Positions 52,229 to 59,354 of a DNA stretch of 64,000 nt are shown one piece after another; within the stretch, counting starts at the first letter, position 1, and each line of letters opens with the position of its first letter. The stretch is taken from assembly GCA_009926625.1 (NCBI GenBank), contig RFON01000006.1, forward strand, positions 1-64,000, written 5' to 3'. The position numbers were made by a program, and so were the translations under genes. The DNA comes from Planctomycetota bacterium (GTDB lineage: Bacteria > Planctomycetota > Phycisphaerae > Phycisphaerales > SM1A02). The notes below the pieces were generated by a model that worked only from the letters and a program-made list of their open reading frames with translations, searched no databases and was not told the origin of the DNA.

Positions 52229-53884
52229 CTATGCGGTCAGGTCCTCGACATCCTGTGTCGCGCGGAGCACTTCGTTGATCGTGGTCATGCCAGACTGCGC
52301 CTTGCGGACGCCGTCATCGCGCATCGTGGTGAAGTCGTCGTCGAGCAGAGTGCGCAACTCGGCGACCGGCAGTCCCTTGGCAATGCCTTGGCGCAGCGCA
52401 GACGAAACGCGGATCAATTCGAAGAACCCAATTCGCCTGCGGAATCCGCTGTTCTTGCATTCATCGCAGCCACCAGGCATCCACTCCTGACCGCCGAAGC
52501 CGCTGACCTCCGTTGCGGTGAGCCGCACCCGCGACTCATCGCCCAACGGCACTTGCTTGCGGCAGATGCCGCAGAGGCGACGACCGAGCCGCTGTGCGAG
52601 CAGCCCTTCGAGCACGCTCGCGACCAAGAAGGGTTCCGCGCCCATGTCCGTGAGTCGGCCGATGCTCGATATCGCGTCGTTCGTATGCAGCGTGGAAAGG
52701 ATGAGGTGACCGGTCAGCGCCGAGCGAATGGCAATGTCCACCGTCTCGTTGTCGCGGATCTCGCCGACGAGGATCACATCAGGATCCTGTCGGAGGATCG
52801 CTCGCAGCCCGATCTGGAAAGTGAGCCCACGCTTGGGATTCACGGGAATCTGGTTGACCCCTGCGAGTTCGTACTCGACGGGGTCTTCCACGGTGATGAT
52901 CTTCAGCGTCGGGTCGTAGAGCTTGCTGAGTGCCGCATACAGCGTGGTGGTCTTGCCCGATCCAGTCGGTCCAGTCACCAGCAGGAGTCCGTGCGGCTTG
53001 TCGATCAGTCGGTCCATGGTGGCGACATGCGCATCGCTCATGCCAAGCCCGCGCAGGTCAAGCGGCAGGTTGCTCTTGTCGAGGATTCGCATCACGATGC
53101 TCTCGCCGTAGATGGTCGGCACGGTCGACACACGGAGATCGACCTTGCGTCCCTCGAAGCGCAGCGTGATGTGTCCGTCCTGCGGGATGTATCGCTCGGC
53201 GATGTTCATCATCGACATGATCTTGATGCGACCCACCAGCGCAGCCTGCAGGTGCTTCGGAGGCGATGGCTGCTCGATCAGCACGCCATCGATTCGATAC
53301 TTGATCTTGATGTCGTTCTCGAACGGTTCGATGTGGATATCGCTCGTGCGACTCTGGATCGCCTCGAGAATCAGCAGATTGACGAGGTTGATGAGCGTCG
53401 GCTGCTCCGCCATGCGGTGCACATCTGCCGCTTCGATCGCATCGACATTGTGGACGCCTTCCTCGGCCGACGCGTCGCCGTCCCCCGCGAGCGACTCCGC
53501 GATTCGCGCCGCGGTGGTGCCGTACGCCTTGCGCATCAAATCGCCGAACGGGGCAGCCTCAAGGCCGACCCGCGTGACGGGCATTCGCGCGAGCGTGGCG
53601 ATCTCGTCGGCCGCCATCAAGTCAAGCGGGTTGAACATCGCCACATGAACGCGCCCCTTCTCGATTCGGAAGGGCACCGCCCGAACCCGCACGGCAACTT
53701 CGGGCGTCAACAGGTTGATGGCGGCCGCATCGGTGTCGGGCGCCTTCTCGAGCCACTCAATCCCAAGCGCCTTGCACCGCTCGCGAATACGCGCTGCATC
53801 GGCCTCGGGGCCGCCTGCTGGCTTCTCGCCGGGCTTTGCGGCGCTGGCGGAGAGTTGCAACTCGGCGGTGGGTGGCGGCGTCAT
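52229..53884 (-). CDS. gspE: Type II secretion ATPase GspE
   Basis: A 551-residue secretion ATPase. An N-terminal GspE_N/MshEN-like region (ERCKALGIEWLEKA..., AVPFRIEKGRVHVAM) precedes the ATPase. Motifs are SDIHIEPFENDIKIKYRIDG, Walker A LVTGPTGSGKTTTLYAAL, Asp box ITVEDPVEYEL, Walker B PDVILVGEIRDNETVDIA, and the His box GHLILSTLHTNDA. A tetracysteine zinc finger (CGICRKQV...CDECKNSG) follows. The start lies 4 bp after the stop of the upstream gene, whose 3' end carries adapter sequence, so promoter and upstream context are uncertain. Confidence 0.95.
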   Translation of the reverse strand: MTPPPTAELQLSASAAKPGEKPAGGPEADAARIRERCKALGIEWLEKAPDTDAAAINLLTPEVAVRVRAVPFRIEKGRVHVAMFNPLDLMAADEIATLARMPVTRVGLEAAPFGDLMRKAYGTTAARIAESLAGDGDASAEEGVHNVDAIEAADVHRMAEQPTLINLVNLLILEAIQSRTSDIHIEPFENDIKIKYRIDGVLIEQPSPPKHLQAALVGRIKIMSMMNIAERYIPQDGHITLRFEGRKVDLRVSTVPTIYGESIVMRILDKSNLPLDLRGLGMSDAHVATMDRLIDKPHGLLLVTGPTGSGKTTTLYAALSKLYDPTLKIITVEDPVEYELAGVNQIPVNPKRGLTFQIGLRAILRQDPDVILVGEIRDNETVDIAIRSALTGHLILSTLHTNDAISSIGRLTDMGAEPFLVASVLEGLLAQRLGRRLCGICRKQVPLGDESRVRLTATEVSGFGGQEWMPGGCDECKNSGFRRRIGFFELIRVSSALRQGIAKGLPVAELRTLLDDDFTTMRDDGVRKAQSGMTTINEVLRATQDVEDLTA

Positions 53885-53888
53885 CTTC

Positions 53889-55235
53889 TCACTCGTCGGA
53901 CTTCGATGCGGGCTTGTTCCTGTCTCTTATACACATCTGACGCTGCCGAGGCGTTCGTTCATCAGGATCGCGCGTGCGGATGCGAGGCGATGCCGGCTCT
54001 CCATCCGACGCGAGATTCGGCTGCGCAGTGGCTCCCTTGCTCACTCCGCTCATCGGGCGCTGCTGAGCGGCAGCAACCTTCGCAGCTCCGGGCAACTGCG
54101 CACACAAGTCCGCTCCGACGATCTTGCAGATTGCCTCTCGGGTCTGTTCGTCGTGGCGATCGCGATCCTCATGGAGCGGCTTGTAGGGATCGGATGGCTT
54201 CGGGACATTCGCCTGACCCTGCGATGCCCGCCGCCGTGCCTCCTCGGACTGCTTCTTCGGTTCCTCCGTTCGATACACCTGTGCAAGCGTCGCCTGCCAC
54301 TGCGCGTACCAAGTGCTGTACTCCGCTTCGAGTGCGTTCAACTGCGATATCTGATCGGGTGAAAGCCCCGGCAGCTCGCGCGCCGCCGCGAAGTAGGGAA
54401 TCATCGCGCTTGGTCGGTACACGCTTGGGAACGCCTCGCGCAGCGCACGGTCGCGGAACGCTGGCCCATACTGAGTGCCAAACGCGGTTGCGAGCGCCGT
54501 GATGTGCTGTTCCTGCAGGTCGCGCAAGACAACGCGCTTCGCGACGATCAATTCGATCTCTCGGACTCCCGCATTGTTGTCGTTGCTGACCATCGCCGCC
54601 TTGATTCGCTCCTGCGAATCTGCCATCTGCCGCGCGCGTTCAGCGAGCGCGCCATCGATCGCCAACTCGTAGGCGGTCACGGCGGCCGCCGCGGACTTCA
54701 TCGCCTCTGGGGGAACTTCGGATGCACGAGCGATCACGACGAGGTCGAGGCTCTCGGCGCTCAGCACGCCACGCGGCAATTCCTTTTCGCGCCGCATCGC
54801 TCGTTCCAGCTTTGGCCAGCGGGCAACCTGCTCATCGCTGAGGATCGCCTGCACATTCTCGACGAAGCGATCGTGCAACTTCCGCTTCTCCGCCGTCCAT
54901 TCGTTGATCGGACCGAGGATCACGCTCATCGCGCCCTTGTCACCTGCGGCGATGATCTGATCCTTCATCGCCTTCATCTTGTCCTTCAGTCCCTCGGTGC
55001 CAAGCTTGAAGCTGTCCGCGTAGTCGGTCAGCAGGCTCTCGAGCACGGCTTGCTGCGAGTCATCGAGTTCGAGCACATCGGCGAAGACCACCATGTCGCG
55101 CGAGAGGAAATCGGGTTGGAACGCTTCGACGAAGCCCGCATTCGCGCCGAGCTGCGCATGAGCGGTGGAGCAGGGGGAGAGCACCTGAAACACGGCAGCG
55201 GCAATGCATGCGATGATCAATCGAGGAGTCTTCAT
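53889..55235 (-). CDS. Exported helical protein with LTxxQ-like repeats; 3' end contains adapter
   Basis: A 448-residue protein with a signal peptide (PRLIIACIAAAVFQVLSPCSTAHA) and an AAGGA ribosome site. The body is helical and charged with LTxxQ/CpxP-like turns such as LELDDSQQAVLESLLTDY and LSPDQISQLNALEAEYSTW, a pattern common in planctomycete periplasmic proteins. Codons ~429-438 encode QMCIRDR, a peptide well known from Nextera adapter contamination, so the last ~20 residues (RQRQMCIRDR through NKPASKSDE) cannot be trusted and the true C-terminus is unknown. Function not established; its location before gspE may be an assembly accident. Confidence 0.7.
   Translation of the reverse strand: MKTPRLIIACIAAAVFQVLSPCSTAHAQLGANAGFVEAFQPDFLSRDMVVFADVLELDDSQQAVLESLLTDYADSFKLGTEGLKDKMKAMKDQIIAAGDKGAMSVILGPINEWTAEKRKLHDRFVENVQAILSDEQVARWPKLERAMRREKELPRGVLSAESLDLVVIARASEVPPEAMKSAAAAVTAYELAIDGALAERARQMADSQERIKAAMVSNDNNAGVREIELIVAKRVVLRDLQEQHITALATAFGTQYGPAFRDRALREAFPSVYRPSAMIPYFAAARELPGLSPDQISQLNALEAEYSTWYAQWQATLAQVYRTEEPKKQSEEARRRASQGQANVPKPSDPYKPLHEDRDRHDEQTREAICKIVGADLCAQLPGAAKVAAAQQRPMSGVSKGATAQPNLASDGEPASPRIRTRDPDERTPRQRQMCIRDRNKPASKSDE
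53920..53949 (+). other. Illumina Nextera/Tn5 adapter remnant (assembly artefact)
   Basis: Bases 53920-53938 are the 19-bp Tn5 mosaic end CTGTCTCTTATACACATCT. The following 11 bases (GACGCTGCCGA) continue the Nextera Read-1 adapter, before sequence departs to CGTTCGT. Six-frame translations contain LLYTSDAAEAF and VSYTHLTLPRRSF, also familiar adapter peptides. This is non-biological sequence at a probable contig join. Confidence 0.97.
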
Positions 55236-55343
55236 GGCGGCATTCCTTCGGGGAAGATGGGGGGCGATCCTTCTCGTCATGGAGTGAACGAACAATTCGG
55301 GAATGTATGGCAGCAGGACTGCGGATTCGGAGGTTATCAGGCT

Positions 55344-56072
55344 CTACGGCGAGCCCCGAACGGTGCGCTGTTCGATTCGCTTCTCGCTCACCGTTTTCAC
55401 AAGTCGGTTCACGAAAATGGAAGGGGTGTGGATCTGGTCTGGATCCAGCGTTCCCGCAGGCACGATCTCCTCCACCTCCGCGATGCAGATGTTGCCGCAG
55501 GTGGCAACCATCGGATTGAAGTTGCGGGCCGTCTTGCGGTAGACCAAGTTGCCGACCGTGTCGCCGCGCCACGCCTTCACCAAGGCAAGATCCGCGCGGA
55601 TGCCACGCTCCATCACGAATGTCTCGCCGTCGAACACCTCATGTGGCTTCCCCTCGGCAACGGGCGTTCCAACCCCGGTCTTGGTGAAGAACGCGGGAAT
55701 GCCGGCGCCGCCTGCCCGAAGGCGTTCCGCGAGGGTGCCTTGCGGGGTGAACTCGACTTCGAGTTCGCCAGCCATGAATTGACGCTCGAACTCGGCGTTC
55801 TCTCCGACATAACTGGAGATCATCTTCCGAACTTGCTTGGTCTGCAGCAGCATTCCAAGTCCCCAATCGTCGACGCCTGCGTTGTTGCTCGCGACCGTCA
55901 GGTTCCGAGCACCGCTCTCCCGCAGTGCCACGATCAGCTGTTCGGGGATGCCGCAAAGCCCGAACCCACCGACGGCGATCAGCATTCCATCCTTGACGAT
56001 GCCACGCAGCGCGTCTGCGCATGTTGGGAAAACCTTGCTCGTGACCGCGGTGGAGGCATTCGTTGCAACCAT
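55344..56072 (-). CDS. scoA: 3-oxoacid CoA-transferase subunit A, no B subunit nearby
   Basis: A 242-residue CoA-transferase family I alpha subunit. Motifs are VGGFGLCGIPEQLIVALRES, NLTVASNNAGVDDWGLGMLL, MISSYVGENAEFERQFMAGE, and the C-terminal FNPMVATCGNICIAEVEEIV. In most bacteria scoA is followed directly by scoB, which holds the catalytic Glu. Here the next gene downstream (55235) is an unrelated exported protein and the upstream neighbour is a divergent MFS gene, so B is missing from this locus. The reaction would move CoA between succinyl-CoA and a 3-oxoacid, only if B is encoded elsewhere. Confidence 0.9.
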   Translation of the reverse strand: MVATNASTAVTSKVFPTCADALRGIVKDGMLIAVGGFGLCGIPEQLIVALRESGARNLTVASNNAGVDDWGLGMLLQTKQVRKMISSYVGENAEFERQFMAGELEVEFTPQGTLAERLRAGGAGIPAFFTKTGVGTPVAEGKPHEVFDGETFVMERGIRADLALVKAWRGDTVGNLVYRKTARNFNPMVATCGNICIAEVEEIVPAGTLDPDQIHTPSIFVNRLVKTVSEKRIEQRTVRGSP

Positions 56073-56120
56073 GGCTTGAGTGTAAGGACCTGCTGCGATG
56101 TGCAGTGCTAGGCTCAACCC

Positions 56121-57302
56121 GTGCATCCGCTGCTGCTGCTGCTCATCCTGTTGTCGGCGATTCCCGACACGATGGCCGCGCCTGTGGTGAAGGAACTGCT
56201 TGTGGACCGCTATGGGGCAACGGCCCCGAGCGCGCAGATCTTCAATGGGATCAACCTGCTTGGTGCTCTCGCTGCCGTGCCGCTCCTGTTGGCGGTGCGC
56301 CGGACATGGGGATCGCGCGCGGTGCTGATCGCAGCCTCGCTCGTGGATGCCGTGCTGCTTGCCGTGATGGCACTTCCGCTTGGCATCGCATGGACGCTCG
56401 CGCTGCGCTGCCTTGAGGGGGTGACGGATGTCCTGGTGTTCGCGGCATTGTTCGACATCGTGCGCGGCCGATCGGCGGGTCGTCTTGGTGTCGGACTGGG
56501 CATCGCCTCGTCGCCGCTGCTGATCGGCCTCGGCCTCGGGGCAGTGCTTGGTGGAGTCGTGGTGCGCCAAGCGGCGGGTGTTGGTTCGGCGATGTGGCTC
56601 TTTGGTGTCTCGGCGGCGCTGAGTGCCGCGGTCGGCGTCCTGGCTTGGCGTTGGCGGCAGATCGATTCGTATCCGCGTGCCCATGTCCGCGCTTCAGCGG
56701 ATGCGCCCTTCAGCGGGTCATCGACCGAGCGCATGTGGCCGCCGCTCGCCATGGCGTTTTCGGATCGAGCCACGGGCGGTCTGCTCACGGGCACATTGCC
56801 GATCGCACTCGCGCAGGTCCTTGGTTACTCGCCGATGATTCGCGGCTTGTTGGTCGGGCTGCCGCTGCTGTTGATGGCTCTCGGCACGGGTCCAAGTGGA
56901 TGGCTCTGCGATTGCATGGGTGCGAAACGCATTCGCGTCGCGGCCGGGTTGTGCTACGCGGCTGCCTTCGCACTCCTGCCGTTCGCGAGCGTCAGCCCGA
57001 CGGCACTCGGCCTCGTCATGCTTGTCGTTGGTGTCTCAGCGAGCGGCCTGTTTGCGAGTTCCGTTTCGCTCGCGGCGCTCGCGGGTCCTTCATCGGTCAC
57101 CCTTGGTGCATTTCGTGCGGCGGGCGACTTGGGTTTTCTCAGTGGAACGATTCTCTCGGTGCTGCTGCTGACATCACTCGGCGGCAACGAGCCGAACTTC
57201 TCCGATTACTCGGCTGTACTGATCGTGTTCGCTGCGTTCCACCTGATGACGACGACAGTGACCGCACTCGCCATGTGGAGCGGGCTGCGAACGCAGTCGT
57301 GA
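56121..57302 (+). CDS. MFS transporter
   Basis: A 393-residue permease with a GTG start and about 12 hydrophobic segments covering the entire length (e.g. LLLLLILLSAIPDTMAAPVV at helix 1, AVLIAASLVDAVLLAVMAL, GLVMLVVGVSASGLFASSVS). GWLCDCMGAKRIRVAAGL is the expected charged loop 8-9 of MFS proteins. The last helices are FLSGTILSVLLLTSL and VLIVFAAFHLMTTTVTALAM. Substrate unknown. Divergent from scoA, convergent with the sigma factor gene. Confidence 0.85.
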   Translation: MHPLLLLLILLSAIPDTMAAPVVKELLVDRYGATAPSAQIFNGINLLGALAAVPLLLAVRRTWGSRAVLIAASLVDAVLLAVMALPLGIAWTLALRCLEGVTDVLVFAALFDIVRGRSAGRLGVGLGIASSPLLIGLGLGAVLGGVVVRQAAGVGSAMWLFGVSAALSAAVGVLAWRWRQIDSYPRAHVRASADAPFSGSSTERMWPPLAMAFSDRATGGLLTGTLPIALAQVLGYSPMIRGLLVGLPLLLMALGTGPSGWLCDCMGAKRIRVAAGLCYAAAFALLPFASVSPTALGLVMLVVGVSASGLFASSVSLAALAGPSSVTLGAFRAAGDLGFLSGTILSVLLLTSLGGNEPNFSDYSAVLIVFAAFHLMTTTVTALAMWSGLRTQS

Positions 57303-57321
57303 AACTGCTGCGCGACAGCGA

Positions 57322-58386
57322 TCAGTTGCGACCGATCGGCGGGACGGCAGCCCACTGCGGCTCTTCCGCCACGAGCGCAAAGCGCAACTTCTCAAGCGCC
57401 TTGTTCTGGATCTGCCGAACGCGTTCCTTCGTGACACCGAGGATGCCGCCGACCTGCTCAAGCGTCAGCTGCGACGAATCCGTCGGTCGATCCAGCCCGT
57501 AGCGGTGGAAGATCACGCTGCGCTCGATCTCCGTGAGGCCCGCGCGATCTTGCGTGATCAACTCGGATACCTCGCGGACTGCATCTGCTTCACGCGCGAC
57601 GCGCACATCACTGACATGATCCGCGCGCTCCAACTCTGGATCGAACTCCACCGGGAAATGCTTGCGGTGTCGCTGGGTTTTGATGCCGAGCCGACTGTAA
57701 GCCTTCAGGATCGCGCGGCATGCATAGGTCGAGAACTTGAAGCCGCGGCTGAAGTCGAACTTGTCCACCGAACGCATCAGCGCCATGTTGCCTTCGCTGA
57801 TGAGGTCCCCGAAGTCGAGTTCGGCGGTGCGAACGCGCTTCGCCATCGCGAGCACCAGGGCAAGGTTCGTCTCTGCGATCTGGGTTCGGATCGCTTCGGC
57901 GCGTTCGAACCATCCGAGCAATTCTCGGGCGAGTGATGCCGTCAGCCCCTCCCGCTTGATCCGCCGCTGCACCTTGGCAGCGGAAAATCGCGCAAAGTTG
58001 AACTGGGAGAAGATGACGCGTTCTTGGGCAGCCGTCAGCACCACAGACCGTGGCGCATTGGGCACCTGCGTGCTGCCGCTTCCGAGGCGGTCGCTCAAGA
58101 GCGGCTGATACCACTTTGTGTCGGGGCAGGGGACTGGTGATGGATCTTCCATGATGCGGCGGTGCGCGTCGGCTCGGCGGAAGTCTGCGCTGTCCACGAA
58201 GTCGATGGGCTCCGCCATCAGGTTTTCCACCGTCGCCCGCTGCGCGTCAGTGAAGTTGCCCTGCAAACGGGTGGTGCCGAACGCAATCCGCTCAGCAGAG
58301 CGGCGCACCTTGAGCGCGCCTTCTGCGCACGCAGCGTCGCGGGAGCGGGGTGCCTTCGGTCGTGGGGAGGTGCTGGTCTTTGGCAT
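57322..58386 (-). CDS. Sigma-70 family RNA polymerase sigma factor
   Basis: A 354-residue sigma factor with a basic ~30-residue N-terminus and no region 1.1. Region 2 is recognisable: ETNLALVLAMAKRV, LDFGDLISEGNMALMRSVDK, then FDFSRGFKFSTYACRAILKA (2.2-2.4 with the -10 contacts). Region 4 is LTEIERSVIFHRYGLDRPTD and LTLEQVGGILGVTKERVRQI. It resembles group 2/3 factors (RpoS/RpoH-like), not primary RpoD. GGAG precedes the ATG. The upstream region holds a CRP/FNR-type palindrome at 58532-58555, so expression may be regulated by such a protein. Confidence 0.9.
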   Translation of the reverse strand: MPKTSTSPRPKAPRSRDAACAEGALKVRRSAERIAFGTTRLQGNFTDAQRATVENLMAEPIDFVDSADFRRADAHRRIMEDPSPVPCPDTKWYQPLLSDRLGSGSTQVPNAPRSVVLTAAQERVIFSQFNFARFSAAKVQRRIKREGLTASLARELLGWFERAEAIRTQIAETNLALVLAMAKRVRTAELDFGDLISEGNMALMRSVDKFDFSRGFKFSTYACRAILKAYSRLGIKTQRHRKHFPVEFDPELERADHVSDVRVAREADAVREVSELITQDRAGLTEIERSVIFHRYGLDRPTDSSQLTLEQVGGILGVTKERVRQIQNKALEKLRFALVAEEPQWAAVPPIGRN

Positions 58387-58724
58387 GGTGGGTCTCCAGA
58401 AGCGGTGCCGGCAAGCGGCGGAGGGCCGATCAAGGAACGCTGAAAACGCAACGAACGCTGCCCAACAAAAGACGGAGGCGCACAACTCACCCGTCCCTAT
58501 TGATACGGCGCTCAATGCTCGAGTGGTTGCCACTTTGTGATTTTTTTCACAAAGTCATCCAGTTGCCCCCACCAACAGCCTGCGAGTCAAGGGATGACGG
58601 CGAAGAAAATCCCATTTTGCGATTGCACCGCCCGCGCCGGTTTGGTTTCGTCAACGAGCCCCCACGCGATGGATGACCCGCCTGACAGTACGCCCCCTCA
58701 CCATTCAGTCGCCGTGCGCCGCTG
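58387..58724. other. Intergenic region between sigma factor and ndk
   Basis: No gene is evident. It holds the 58532-58555 palindrome, a -10-like TATCAAT (minus strand, 58499-58505), and a weak AAAAT-CCC-ATTTT mirror at 58606-58618 that might end the ndk transcript. The rest shows no clear structure. Confidence 0.6.
58532..58555. promoter_or_regulatory. Perfect CRP/FNR-family operator palindrome
   Basis: ACTTTGTGA, six T, TCACAAAGT: two perfect 9-bp inverted arms containing TGTGA-N6-TCACA, the CRP consensus. It is about 146 bp upstream of the sigma-factor ATG and about 50 bp upstream of a TATCAAT -10 candidate on the same strand. The A/T-rich stem without a downstream T-tract argues against a terminator. 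Confidence 0.6.
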
Positions 58725-59195
58725 TTACTCGGGCTTGCCGCCTGAGTGGTCGTACACCCACTGATCGACCGCGCGAGTGGATTCGAGAATCTCTCCCTGC
58801 TTGAAGAACAGCCCCAGCTCGCGCGCCGCTGCTTCCGGACCGTCCGACCCATGAACCAGGTTGAACGAGTTGGAAATCCCGAAGTCGCCGCGGATGGTGC
58901 CGGCGGCGGCCTTGGATCCAAAGGTCGCCCCCATCAGGTTGCGGCAGACGCCGATGGCTCCCATGCCACGAAGGGCGAGCACGACAACGGGTTCGCTCGT
59001 CATGAACCGAACCAACCCAGGGTAGAACGGCTTTGCGGCGTGATCCTTGTAGTGCTCGGCCGCCAGTTCCTGGGAGATGCGCATCAACTTCATGCCGACC
59101 ACCTGCAGCCCCTTGTGCTCAAAGCGGGAAGTGATCGCGCCGATCAGTCCACGCTGCACGGCGTCTGGCTTCAGGATGATGAGGGTGGTTTCCAT
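58725..59195 (-). CDS. ndk: Nucleoside-diphosphate kinase
   Basis: A 156-residue Ndk that balances NTP pools through a phosphohistidine. Visible motifs are ETTLIILKPDAVQRGLIGAI at the N-terminus, HAAKPFYPGLVRFMTSEPVV, and the catalytic stretch GDFGISNSFNLVHGSDGPEA with the His in NLVHGSD. The start METTLI is chosen over an upstream ATG adding six residues. Divergent from top6B with a 160-bp gap, so no operon with it. Confidence 0.95.
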   Translation of the reverse strand: METTLIILKPDAVQRGLIGAITSRFEHKGLQVVGMKLMRISQELAAEHYKDHAAKPFYPGLVRFMTSEPVVVLALRGMGAIGVCRNLMGATFGSKAAAGTIRGDFGISNSFNLVHGSDGPEAAARELGLFFKQGEILESTRAVDQWVYDHSGGKPE

Positions 59196-59354
59196 GGTGA
59201 AGAGGTCCTTCAAAGTGGGGGAGCGAGTTCCGCGCCGAAGTCGGAATCGACCGCCGCAGAGGGGAGGGATGGTAGCGAGGGGCGTTCATCGCGTGGATTC
59301 GCGCATGAAAGGAATCGACTGCATTTCCGCATGGGTTTTCGCCGATGCTCGGGC

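Noticed and set aside
51854-54502. 882-codon open frame on the plus strand opposite gspE and gspF
   Set aside because: It is antisense to well-supported gspE/gspF, has biased Arg/His/Ala composition, and includes adapter-derived YTSDAAE. It is a shadow of high-GC coding.
58532-58555. Intrinsic terminator for ndk or the sigma factor gene
   Set aside because: The stem is A/T-rich, the loop is the T run itself, and no T-tract follows on either strand; operator fits better.
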